Shown here piece by piece: positions 31,566-38,915 of a stretch of 38,915 nt of DNA (position 1 is its first letter; every line of letters begins with the position of its first letter). Below the pieces are notes generated by a model. That model was not told where the DNA came from and ran no database searches. It saw only the letters and a list, made by a program, of their open reading frames with translations. Location: the NCBI GenBank assembly GCA_016870815.1, contig VGAI01000006.1, forward strand, positions 1 to 38,915. Direction: 5' to 3'. Both the position numbers and the translations under genes were made by a program. Source of the stretch: Actinomycetota bacterium. GTDB lineage: Bacteria; Actinomycetota; Actinomycetes; Nanopelagicales; Nanopelagicaceae.

Positions 31566-32839
31566 ATCCAACTCTCTAGCCACATTCGCGCCTGCCACTG
31601 CTCGTAAGTGATGATGCTCCCGATCTGAATCGGGAGGAAATAGATAAATGCTATGAAAACCAGGGTGAATCCAAGGGTGATTACTACCCGAGCATGGCGG
31701 TAGTGATTGAGTAGCTCTTGAGCGAGAAAAGCAATCGCCAATATCAAGAAGGGGAGGATTACTACAGCATAGAAGGTGAACATCGTTCGATCAGGGAAGA
31801 AGAACCACGGCAGGTACCCAGCGAGAAATCCGATCACGATATAGGTGGTGATCTCATCACGACGATATAACCAATACCCGATCAGTGATGCGATTGCGAT
31901 TGTGGCGAACCACCAAAGAATTGGGTTACCGAGAGCGAGAATCTCCTGCGAACATTCTTCTGATCCGCATCCTTGAGGGCTTTGATAGAAGAATGATGTC
32001 GGTCTTCCCATCACCAACCAACTCCAGGGATGAGATCTGTAATTGTGTTCGACATCGAGCGTACTATGAAAAACGTAGATCTCTCGATGATAGTTCCAGA
32101 GCGCTATCAGTAGGTTACTACTTGAATCGCGCGCCCAGCCACGATTCGAGATAAACCAACCAAGCCACGAGAAAATGTAAATGGATACGGAGATGAGATT
32201 GGCACCGACAATCTTCAAGGATTCTTTTGGCAAAGTCAGATCTCGTCGATTTCGAAATATTCTTATCAGAGCAAGCAGGGTGAAGGCAACGAGAAAATAA
32301 AGTGCGCTCCATTTTGTCGCTATGGCGAATCCAAGTGCTATCCCCATCAAGAGATATCTCTGATTAATCAATAAATAGAAAGCGAGAAGTACAAAGAAGG
32401 TCAGCGTGTTATCCAAGAGAGCAGTCCGAGACATCACAATTGCTAGTCCATCAATCGCAAGTAGTGATGCAGCAAGCAAAGCGATCGTCTCATTGGCGAA
32501 GAGGCGTTTAGCAATCAAGTAGATCAGCAAGACACTTGCTACGCCGATTACTGCGCCGACTGCTCGCCAACCAAAGGATGTATCGCCAAATAGCGCTATT
32601 CCAACCGCAATCAGCCATTTACCAATTGCGGGATGAACGATGAATTCAGGATTGTTTCCAGTGACCTCGACTCCGTATTTGAGAAAGTCTCGAGCGCCAT
32701 CAACGTAATAAACCTCATCAAAGACGAGCGAATCAGGTCGGTCGAGGCGATAGAAGCGGACGAAAGCGGCGCATGCCAAGATCGCGATGAGAGCGAGCGA
32801 AGGAATTTGCCGAAACCACTTGATGATCGGGTGAAGCAT
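31562..32839 (-). CDS. pmt: Protein O-mannosyltransferase, GT39 family
   Basis: This integral membrane enzyme transfers mannose from polyprenyl-phosphate mannose to Ser/Thr of proteins during Sec export. It has 425 residues from ATG at 32839 and about 11 helices. The catalytic first loop contains FDEVYYVDGARDFLKYGVE (essential Asp-Glu pair) and HPAIGKWLIAVG. It corresponds to Rv1002c and, as there, is divergent from rsmI. The frame is open upstream to 32911, but that would overlap rsmI; the usual start is near here. The 3' end overlaps the GlpR-like gene by four bases. Confidence 0.9.
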   Translation of the reverse strand: MLHPIIKWFRQIPSLALIAILACAAFVRFYRLDRPDSLVFDEVYYVDGARDFLKYGVEVTGNNPEFIVHPAIGKWLIAVGIALFGDTSFGWRAVGAVIGVASVLLIYLIAKRLFANETIALLAASLLAIDGLAIVMSRTALLDNTLTFFVLLAFYLLINQRYLLMGIALGFAIATKWSALYFLVAFTLLALIRIFRNRRDLTLPKESLKIVGANLISVSIYIFSWLGWFISNRGWARDSSSNLLIALWNYHREIYVFHSTLDVEHNYRSHPWSWLVMGRPTSFFYQSPQGCGSEECSQEILALGNPILWWFATIAIASLIGYWLYRRDEITTYIVIGFLAGYLPWFFFPDRTMFTFYAVVILPFLILAIAFLAQELLNHYRHARVVITLGFTLVFIAFIYFLPIQIGSIITYEQWQARMWLESWI

Positions 32840-32855
32840 TAGCCTATTGTCCGTT

Positions 32856-33701
32856 ATGGCGCCCTTAATCGTTGGTTGTTCTCCCATCGGAAATCCTGGC
32901 GATGCCTCCACTCGCCTTCGCGATGCAATTGAGAGTGCAGAGCTGATCGCGGCTGAGGACTCAAGGAAGTTCTCACGCCTTGCAACCGACCTTGGAGTTC
33001 GCTATCAAGGTGAAGTCATCTCGTTCTTTGATGGAAATGAGTCAAGCCGTACCGATCAACTCCTCAAAGCGATCGAATCTGGGCGATCGGTTCTTCTGAT
33101 TTCCGATGCCGGATCACCCACGGTCAGTGATCCGGGATATCGATTGATCAGCGAGGTTATCAAGCGTCGACTACCAGTCGAAGTCCTGCCAGGGCCAAGC
33201 GCTGTGATAACTGCGTTGATCTATTCTGGAATGCCGACCGAGAGTTTCACCTTTGACGGTTTCATCCCACGAAGTGACCTTGCACGTCGTGCATATTTCT
33301 CTCGCCTCTTGGAAGAGAGACGATCTTGTATTGCATTTGAGTCACCGAAGCGACTCATCGACTCCCTGCGTGTAGCAAGCGAGATAATCCCTAAGGAGCG
33401 TGGTGTTGCCATCTGTCGTGAGTTGACCAAGGAATACCAAGAGATATTCCGGGGTAGCGTTGAACTTGCCTTGAAGTGGGCAGAAGAGCGTGAGAAAGGC
33501 GAAGGGATAAAGGGCGAGATCACTATCGTCTTTTCTCCAGCAACTGAGATTTCACAGGCGAGTGATTCCGAAATTCTCGAACTCGTGGATCAGATGCTCG
33601 AAGATGGACTTTCAGCACGCGATGCTGTGATTGAGAGTTCGAAGCGACTTTCAATACCAAAGCGTTATGTCTATGACCTCGTCATCAAGCGTGAAGAGTG
33701 A
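32856..33701 (+). CDS. rsmI: 16S rRNA 2'-O-ribose methyltransferase (C1402)
   Basis: This SAM-dependent enzyme methylates the ribose of C1402 in the small ribosomal subunit. It has 281 residues. The tetrapyrrole-methylase fold starts LIVGCSPIGNPGDAS (usually CATPIGNLGD), followed by AAEDSRKFSRLATDLG, LISDAGSPTVSDPGYRLI and GPSAVITALIYSGMP, all diagnostic. An upstream TTG at 32847 is possible; ATG at 32856 with TATTGT five bases before it is preferred. Only 16 bases separate its start from that of the divergent mannosyltransferase. metG follows after 15 bases. Confidence 0.93.
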   Translation: MAPLIVGCSPIGNPGDASTRLRDAIESAELIAAEDSRKFSRLATDLGVRYQGEVISFFDGNESSRTDQLLKAIESGRSVLLISDAGSPTVSDPGYRLISEVIKRRLPVEVLPGPSAVITALIYSGMPTESFTFDGFIPRSDLARRAYFSRLLEERRSCIAFESPKRLIDSLRVASEIIPKERGVAICRELTKEYQEIFRGSVELALKWAEEREKGEGIKGEITIVFSPATEISQASDSEILELVDQMLEDGLSARDAVIESSKRLSIPKRYVYDLVIKREE

Positions 33702-33704
33702 AGT

Positions 33705-33710
33705 TAGACT
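33705..33710 (+). promoter_or_regulatory. Putative leaderless -10 box of metG
   Basis: TAGACT, six bases before ATG at 33717. The same hexamer at the same distance precedes glmU. Confidence 0.45.
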
Positions 33711-33716
33711 TTCGCT

Positions 33717-35264
33717 ATGGCTAAGACGTTCTATGTGACTACGCCTATCTACTATGTCAATGATGCGCCACATATAGGTCACGCCTACACCACAGTCGCC
33801 GGAGATGTCTTGACTCGATGGCATCGCCTTCGTGGTGATGAAGTCTTCTATCTCACCGGGACAGATGAGCATGGACAGAAGATTCTTCGAACCGCCGAGG
33901 CAAATAAGAGCGACCCAGGAGAATGGTGTGACCGACTCGTCGACTCGGCATGGAAACCACTCTGGCGTGAACTCAATATCGCAAATGACGACTTCATTCG
34001 CACAACAGAACCTCGCCATACCGAACGAGTTCAACGATTCCTGCAAGGCCTGATGGACAAGGGATATATCTATGAAGGAAAGTATGAAGGTCTTTACTGT
34101 GTCGGTTGTGAAGAGTTCAAGTTAGAGGGTGATCTTGTAGAAGGTAACTGCAAGATTCATTCCAAGCCGGTCGAGCGGCTTTCGGAGACCAACTATTTCT
34201 TCAAACTGTCAGAGTTCGTCAAACCTCTGCTTGAGCATTATCAAAAGAACCCAGATGCCTGTGCACCAGAGAGCGCGCGCAATGAAGTGATCTCTTTCCT
34301 CGAAGGAGGAGTGCAAGACCTCTCCATCTCTCGCTCGACATTCTCGTGGGGAATTCCTGTTCCTTGGGATAAGAGCCAGGTGGTCTATGTCTGGTTCGAT
34401 GCGCTTTTGAACTACGCGACTGCAGTGGGGCTCGGCGAACCAAGTGATACTCAACTCGGGAAGATGTTCGCTAAGACCTGGCCCGCGGATGTTCATCTTG
34501 TCGGTCGAGACATACTGAGGTTTCATGCCGTGATCTGGCCTGCGATGTTGATGGCCGCTGGCCTAGCGGTGCCGAAGAAAGTCTTCGCACATGGCTGGCT
34601 ATTGGTCGGTGGCGAGAAGATGAGCAAGAGTAAGCTCACCGGAATCGCACCAAGTCAGATCACTTCACACTTTGGTCTTGATGCATTTCGCTATTACTTC
34701 CTGAGGGCGATTCCATTTGGTAGCGATGGCTCCTTCTCTTGGGAAGATATGTCAGCGAGATATACCAGTGAACTCGCCAATGACTTTGGCAATCTCGCCT
34801 CTCGCGCAGCGGCAATGATTGAGAAGTATTGCGACGGCAAAATCCCAGTGATAGATCGCGACGAAAGCTTGGCTACTGCTCTTGCTCAAACTGTGAAGGT
34901 CGCCGATGAAGCCTTCGGCAGATTGGATTTTCAGAGCGGGATCTTGGCTTCGATGGAGTTTTGCAAGAGAATCAACGGCTACCTCACCGAGCAAGAGCCA
35001 TGGGCAATCGCAAAGGATCCAACTCGAATGGCTGATGTTGCCAAGATCCTCTACAACACCGCCGAGTCATTGCGAGCGCTCGCGATACTTCTCTATCCAG
35101 TCATGCCAGGTTCTTGTGAAAAACTCTGGAGATCCATCGGTGGGATAGATCTAGGAGAACTTTCATCGCAACGCCTTGAGAACGCTGCGCGCTGGGGACA
35201 GCTCAAACCAGGAAGCGTTGTCACCAAAGGGGAAGCGCTCTTTCCTCGACTCGAAGAGAAGTAA
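33717..35264 (+). CDS. metG: Methionyl-tRNA synthetase
   Basis: This charges tRNA-Met in the cytosol. It has 515 residues, the short form without a C-terminal dimer domain, as in mycobacteria. The class I signatures are HIGH (in NDAPHIGHAYTTVAGD, about 19-22) and KMSKS (about 301-305). The connective domain has a CVGCEEF pair plus a further Cys and His, a reduced zinc knuckle. tatD follows with a seven-base gap, then rsmA overlaps, giving a translation/housekeeping operon. Confidence 0.96.
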   Translation: MAKTFYVTTPIYYVNDAPHIGHAYTTVAGDVLTRWHRLRGDEVFYLTGTDEHGQKILRTAEANKSDPGEWCDRLVDSAWKPLWRELNIANDDFIRTTEPRHTERVQRFLQGLMDKGYIYEGKYEGLYCVGCEEFKLEGDLVEGNCKIHSKPVERLSETNYFFKLSEFVKPLLEHYQKNPDACAPESARNEVISFLEGGVQDLSISRSTFSWGIPVPWDKSQVVYVWFDALLNYATAVGLGEPSDTQLGKMFAKTWPADVHLVGRDILRFHAVIWPAMLMAAGLAVPKKVFAHGWLLVGGEKMSKSKLTGIAPSQITSHFGLDAFRYYFLRAIPFGSDGSFSWEDMSARYTSELANDFGNLASRAAAMIEKYCDGKIPVIDRDESLATALAQTVKVADEAFGRLDFQSGILASMEFCKRINGYLTEQEPWAIAKDPTRMADVAKILYNTAESLRALAILLYPVMPGSCEKLWRSIGGIDLGELSSQRLENAARWGQLKPGSVVTKGEALFPRLEEK

Positions 35265-35271
35265 GAGGGCG

Positions 35272-36132
35272 ATGGCAGATCGACATAATCGAGATATTGA
35301 TCGGCCGGTAGCGCCACTTCCTGATCCACTTCCTATCCCAGCGGTGGATTCGCATGCACACCTTGAGATCATCACCAACTCGTCTCCAGAGGATCCGGCT
35401 ATCAAGAAGGTCATAGATGAGAGCGCCTCGGTTGGAATCGATCGCATTGTTCAAGTCGGCTATTCCGCTGAACAATCTCAATGGTCTGTCCAGTTGGCTC
35501 AGCTCTATAAGGGCCAAGTACTTGCGACAGTAGCACTTCATCCCAATGAGGCTCCAGTCGTAACAGATCTGGAGGCCGACCTTGCAATCATCGAGCAACT
35601 AGCAGATCACGACCAGGTACGTGGCATCGGCGAAACAGGTCTTGATTTCTTTCGAACCCCAGAGGAGCTGCGCTCTCGTCAGAGCTACTCATTTCGCCGC
35701 CACATTGAGATTGCGAAAAGAAAGAAGAAGGCACTTGTGATTCATGATCGTGATGCACATCGCGCAATCCTTGATCATCTGACCGAGGAAGGTGCCCCAG
35801 AGCGAACCATCTTCCATTGCTATTCCGGGGATGTGGCGATGGCAAAAGAGTGTGTGAGCAAGGGTTACTACCTTTCCTTCGCAGGAACCCTCACCTTCAA
35901 GAACGCCCCACATCTTCGAGAGGCGTTGCTGGAAGTGCCGCGTGAATTTCTCCTGGCAGAGACAGATTCACCTTTCCTTACCCCTGATCCCTTCCGCGGC
36001 TATCTCAATACTCCAGCTCAAACAGCGCGAACAATTCGCTTTATGGCCGAGCTTCGCGGTGATGATCTTGAAGAGTTGATTCATGACCTTAATCGCAATG
36101 CTGAACTCTGCTTCGGATCATTCAACTCATGA
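35272..36132 (+). CDS. tatD: TatD family metal-dependent deoxyribonuclease
   Basis: This is a TIM-barrel hydrolase with 3'-5' exonuclease activity in studied homologues, 286 residues. Metal ligands are visible: AVDSHAHLEI, GIGETGLDFFRT, VIHDRDAH, IFHCYSG and ETDSPFLTPDPFRG. The frame is open upstream inside metG; ATG at 35272 was chosen for its AGAGGG leader and usual length. It overlaps rsmA by four bases (ATGA). In mycobacteria rpfB lies between these two genes; it is absent here. Confidence 0.94.
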   Translation: MADRHNRDIDRPVAPLPDPLPIPAVDSHAHLEIITNSSPEDPAIKKVIDESASVGIDRIVQVGYSAEQSQWSVQLAQLYKGQVLATVALHPNEAPVVTDLEADLAIIEQLADHDQVRGIGETGLDFFRTPEELRSRQSYSFRRHIEIAKRKKKALVIHDRDAHRAILDHLTEEGAPERTIFHCYSGDVAMAKECVSKGYYLSFAGTLTFKNAPHLREALLEVPREFLLAETDSPFLTPDPFRGYLNTPAQTARTIRFMAELRGDDLEELIHDLNRNAELCFGSFNS

Positions 36133-36989
36133 AGCCAGGGATCTCCCTACTCGGTGCCAAGGAGATAAGAGAGATTGCAGCATCCCTTGACCTGATTCCC
36201 AGTAAGGGTTTGGGGCAGAACTTCGTTCATGATGCAAACACTTGTGAAAAGATAGTAAGGCTTGCAGATTTGAAGGATTCGGATCACGTTGTCGAAATAG
36301 GTCCAGGGCTTGGTTCACTCACTCTTGCACTCCTTCGTACTGGCGCAAGGGTCACGGCAGTTGAGATCGATAAGAGGCTTGCCGCAAGGTTGCCTGAGAC
36401 GTTGCGCGATCACGGAGCCCCCAAGGACTCGTTCAAGGTCATCACTGCGGATGCATTACAACTTGAATGCGGTGAGGTTCCGGCAGGTTCACTTCTGGTC
36501 GCAAACCTTCCGTATAACGTCTCAGTTCCTGTGATCTTGCACATTCTCGCTATGAAGAGAATTGATCGCGCCGTAGTGATGGTGCAGAGTGAAGTTGCGA
36601 GCAGGCTCGCTGCAAAGCCAGGAAGCAAAGATTATGGCGTGCCGAGTGCGAAGGTTGCTTGGTTTGCCGATGCAAGCATCGCCGATCGAGTTTCGGCTAA
36701 GGTTTTTTGGCCAGTTCCTCGTGTTGATTCTTCACTCCTTACCCTTCATACACATCAACCGTTGGGTGAGGAATCTGATCAGGAGATGACATTCAAGGTG
36801 ATTGATGCGGCATTCAATCAACGAAGAAAGATGCTGCGATCCTCGCTCGAAACCTTGATTAATCACTACCTACCTCATCAGAGCAGCGCGGAGGTGTTGG
36901 AGTTGAGCGGAATCGAAGCAACGGAGCGCGCTGAGTCAATCGATATCAAAGGATTTCTCGCTATAGCAAAGACCTTACTAAGGCGCTGA
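36129..36989 (+). CDS. rsmA: 16S rRNA dimethyladenosine transferase
   Basis: This (KsgA) dimethylates A1518 and A1519 of 16S rRNA late in subunit maturation. It has 286 residues. SAM-binding motifs are LGQNFVHDANTCEKIV, VVEIGPGLGSLTLALL and the catalytic block LVANLPYNVSVPVI; the C-terminal domain contains AAFNQRRKMLRSSL. It is translationally coupled to tatD, and ispE follows, the standard actinobacterial order. Confidence 0.96.
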   Translation: MKPGISLLGAKEIREIAASLDLIPSKGLGQNFVHDANTCEKIVRLADLKDSDHVVEIGPGLGSLTLALLRTGARVTAVEIDKRLAARLPETLRDHGAPKDSFKVITADALQLECGEVPAGSLLVANLPYNVSVPVILHILAMKRIDRAVVMVQSEVASRLAAKPGSKDYGVPSAKVAWFADASIADRVSAKVFWPVPRVDSSLLTLHTHQPLGEESDQEMTFKVIDAAFNQRRKMLRSSLETLINHYLPHQSSAEVLELSGIEATERAESIDIKGFLAIAKTLLRR

Positions 36990-37032
36990 ACTCGCTCTTC
37001 CATGCCCTGAAATTCCAAGTAGTGTGAAGCCC

Positions 37033-37956
37033 ATGGCACATCACTCGGTCATGGTCCGAGTTCCGGGGAAAGTCAATCTACAACTCTCGGTTGGCCCCAA
37101 ACGAGCCGATGGTTATCACGATATTGCCACGATCTTTCAAGCGGTCTCGATTTATGACGACGTACGTGTAACTATCAAGGATCCAGATGCGAAAAGTGCA
37201 TTCGATATTTCAATCTCGTCGGAACATCCCACTGCGATCCCGACCGATAAAAGCAATCTCGCCTACATCGCGGCTGAAGTCATGTACGAGAAGTTTGAAC
37301 TCTCCGGAAGTATTGAGATTAAAATTAATAAGAAGATTCCGGTGGCAGGTGGTATGGCGGGTGGAAGTGCCAATGCCGCAGGCGTGATTGTGGCGCTTGA
37401 TTCACTCTTTAGCTTGGGCCTTTCGCGTGATGAGATGCAAGAAGTTGGCGCAACGATTGGAAGTGATGTCCCGTTCTCTATTGCTGGTGGCACTGCTGTT
37501 GGAACGGGAAGAGGCGAACGACTCACTCCAGCGCTGACTCGCGGGCAATACTCGTGGGTTCTCGCAACATCAAGTTCGGGACTCTCAACCCCTGCGATCT
37601 ACAATGAGTGCGATCGACTTCGTGAAGGAATGTCGATATCAACGCCACAATTGAGCGAGTCTTTGATGCAAGCGCTATCAACTGCAGATGCCAAGGCCCT
37701 CGGAAAGGCGTTGCAGAATGATCTTCAAGCGGCTGCCTGTTCGATTCGCCCCGCACTGCGCCTGATACTTGATGTAGGTATGGACTACGGCGCTTTAGGT
37801 GGAGTCGTCTCAGGATCTGGCCCAACAGTGGCGTTTTTGGCAAGCGATGAAGAACATGCCCTAGATCTTGTCGTGGCGCTCACTTCAAGTGGTGTGGTGG
37901 GTAATGTCTTGCGCGCTAGCGCACCTGTTGTCGGAGCAACGGTAATCGACCGATAA
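37033..37956 (+). CDS. ispE: 4-diphosphocytidyl-2-C-methyl-D-erythritol kinase
   Basis: This GHMP kinase of the MEP isoprenoid pathway phosphorylates CDP-ME. It has 307 residues from ATG 37033. Motifs are VRVPGKVNLQLSVGPKRADGYHDIATIFQ, split by the substrate site, the ATP loop VAGGMAGGSANAAG, and VVSGSGPTVAFLA near the C terminus. A GTG at 37024 would add three residues; TAGTGT seven bases before 37033 favours the ATG. Isoprenoids made here also feed the polyprenyl carrier used by the mannosyltransferase. Confidence 0.94.
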   Translation: MAHHSVMVRVPGKVNLQLSVGPKRADGYHDIATIFQAVSIYDDVRVTIKDPDAKSAFDISISSEHPTAIPTDKSNLAYIAAEVMYEKFELSGSIEIKINKKIPVAGGMAGGSANAAGVIVALDSLFSLGLSRDEMQEVGATIGSDVPFSIAGGTAVGTGRGERLTPALTRGQYSWVLATSSSGLSTPAIYNECDRLREGMSISTPQLSESLMQALSTADAKALGKALQNDLQAAACSIRPALRLILDVGMDYGALGGVVSGSGPTVAFLASDEEHALDLVVALTSSGVVGNVLRASAPVVGATVIDR

Positions 37957-37965
37957 ACTACAGGC

Positions 37966-38040
37966 TCCTCCATTGTGTAGTGGCTAGCACATGGGCCTTT
38001 GAAGCCCAGGGTCCTGGATCGATACCAGGTGGAGGAGCCA
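37966..38040 (+). tRNA. tRNA-Gln (anticodon TTG)
   Basis: Hand-folded: acceptor TCCTCCA pairs with TGGAGGA, D arm GTGT...GCAC, anticodon stem TGGGC/GCCCA with loop CTTTGAA (anticodon TTG), T stem CCTGG/CCAGG with loop ATCGATA, discriminator G, then an encoded CCA (38038-38040). It lies between ispE and glmU. Confidence 0.95.
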
Positions 38041-38070
38041 TAGATTTTCTGAGTCATCTTCTGGACGCAA

Positions 38071-38076
38071 TAGACT
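38071..38076 (+). promoter_or_regulatory. Putative leaderless -10 box of glmU
   Basis: TAGACT six bases before GTG at 38083, the same as upstream of metG. It supports the GTG start. Confidence 0.45.
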
Positions 38077-38082
38077 CCACTC

Positions 38083-38915
38083 GTGGAATTGGCGATCATT
38101 CTGGCGGCCGGAGAAGGCACCAGAATGAAGTCGGCCAAGTCAAAGGTCCTCCATAAGATCGCAGGACGTTCACTCCTTGGTCATGTCCTTCATGCTTGTG
38201 AGGAAATCTCACCGAAGCGAAGCGTCGTTGTGATCGGCGCACACGCCAATGAAGTCAAGGAACACCTTGCGCAAGTAGCGCCAGAATCAGGGACAGTCTT
38301 ACAGAGCGAGCGAAATGGCACGGGCCACGCAGTTCGAATCGCGCTTGACTCTCAAGGAGCCAAATCAATAACAACCGGAGATGTCATCGTCCTGGCCGGG
38401 GATACACCGCTCTTGACTGGCGAAACTCTTGCACGATTGCAAAAGCACCATACGAGCAATGGCGCCAGCGCAACTGTATTGACCGCACAACTCTTCGACC
38501 CCCACGGTTATGGCCGGATCGTCAGAGATGGCGAAGGTCATCTCGAGCGAATCGTGGAAGAGAGTGATTGCACACCGTCGGAGCGCGAAATAGATGAGAT
38601 TAACTCGGGCGTCTATATCTTCGAGGTGCAGGCGCTACGAAGTGCGCTCGCCAAGATCACATCAGTAAATGCCCAGAATGAGGAGTATCTGACTGATGCG
38701 ATCAAGGTGCTTCGCGAAGCGGGAGAGAAGGTCTCGGCATTTACAGTGGATGATGAGAGTGAGATTCTCGGGATCAATGATCGAAGTCAACTAGCACTCT
38801 GTACCGCGCTGATGCGAGATCGAATCAATGATGCCTTGATGCGCGAAGGAGTCTCCATAGTTGACCCTGCGACGACCTGGATTGACCTCTCAGTTGAGAT
38901 TGCCCCCGATGTGAC
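38083..38915 (+). CDS. glmU: Bifunctional N-acetylglucosamine-1-phosphate uridyltransferase / glucosamine-1-phosphate acetyltransferase (3' end cut by window edge)
   Basis: The first 277 codons of a cell-wall precursor enzyme that makes UDP-GlcNAc. The uridyltransferase motif LAIILAAGEGTRMKSAKSKVLH is at the start, followed by SERNGTGHAVRIAL, VLAGDTPLLTGETL, GYGRIVRDGEGHLERIVEE, INSGVYIFE and NEEYLTDAIKVL. The linker and the beginning of the hexapeptide acetyltransferase domain (VSIVDPATTWIDLSVEI) are just reached at the edge. GTG start 42 bases after tRNA-Gln. Confidence 0.95.
   Translation, partial: MELAIILAAGEGTRMKSAKSKVLHKIAGRSLLGHVLHACEEISPKRSVVVIGAHANEVKEHLAQVAPESGTVLQSERNGTGHAVRIALDSQGAKSITTGDVIVLAGDTPLLTGETLARLQKHHTSNGASATVLTAQLFDPHGYGRIVRDGEGHLERIVEESDCTPSEREIDEINSGVYIFEVQALRSALAKITSVNAQNEEYLTDAIKVLREAGEKVSAFTVDDESEILGINDRSQLALCTALMRDRINDALMREGVSIVDPATTWIDLSVEIAPDV

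Noticed and set aside
35176-35271. tatD frame extends 32 codons into metG
   Set aside because: Family length and a leader AGAGGG favour ATG 35272.
1-38915. CRISPR arrays, rRNA genes, IS elements, riboswitches
   Set aside because: No spaced direct repeats, transposase, rRNA sequence or recognisable riboswitch leader was seen; gaps before genes are mostly under 100 bases, too short for most riboswitches.

Overview
The window looks like chromosomal DNA from a streamlined, mid-to-low-GC actinobacterium, most plausibly a freshwater planktonic lineage of the Nanopelagicales (acI) type. This is inferred from four things. The gene order fmdB ... 5-formyl-THF cyclo-ligase / moeA-like / rimJ / membrane protein / pmt<>rsmI / metG-tatD-rsmA-ispE / glmU matches, as I recall it, the Mycobacterium block Rv0991c-Rv1018c. 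CopD-CtaG is a fusion. Many start codons sit 5-8 nt behind a -10 box, as in actinobacterial leaderless mRNAs. Genes are packed with almost no spacers. The taxon itself cannot be proven from this window.

Layout. (1) 1-8.6 kb is an alpha-glucan locus: the two inner-membrane subunits of a maltose/maltodextrin ABC importer (malF cut by the left edge, malG), a secreted GH13 alpha-amylase, a cytoplasmic GH13 enzyme, and, convergently, a secreted type I pullulanase. Together they would debranch and cut polymer outside, import oligomers, and finish hydrolysis inside. (2) 8.7-16.4 kb is mixed: CPD photolyase, homospermidine synthase downstream of a membrane diguanylate cyclase, a Tat-exported Rieske protein, a secreted coiled-coil protein, an SDR and a saccharopine-dehydrogenase-family reductase. 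(3) 16.5-19.8 kb: tRNA-Arg(CCT), a cytoplasmic GH125 exo-mannosidase-like gene, a short cytochrome P450 and purU. GH125 looks lower in GC. (4) 19.8-22.6 kb: an MMPL exporter divergent from a TetR regulator, with a palindrome over the regulator's start. (5) 22.6-28.6 kb: a 36-codon small ORF, an FmdB zinc ribbon protein, a copC-like gene with copD-ctaG, an acyl-CoA dehydrogenase, an acidic secreted protein and a PatB/MalY lyase. (6) 28.6-38.9 kb is the conserved core: 5-FCL, a MoeA/gephyrin-like protein lacking domain II, RimJ-type acetyltransferase, its membrane partner, protein mannosyltransferase, rsmI, metG, tatD, rsmA, ispE, tRNA-Gln(TTG) and the first part of glmU (cut by the right edge).

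The main observations are a recurring TANNNT-N6-start arrangement that implies leaderless transcription of many genes and helps fix start sites, a domain-deleted gephyrin-like protein beside its membrane-receptor-like gene (a probable cell-division module rather than a molybdenum enzyme), and a CopC-like protein without the usual C-terminal copper motif. No CRISPR array, IS element, prophage, rRNA or clear intrinsic terminator was seen. No gene-free stretch exceeds 300 bases.
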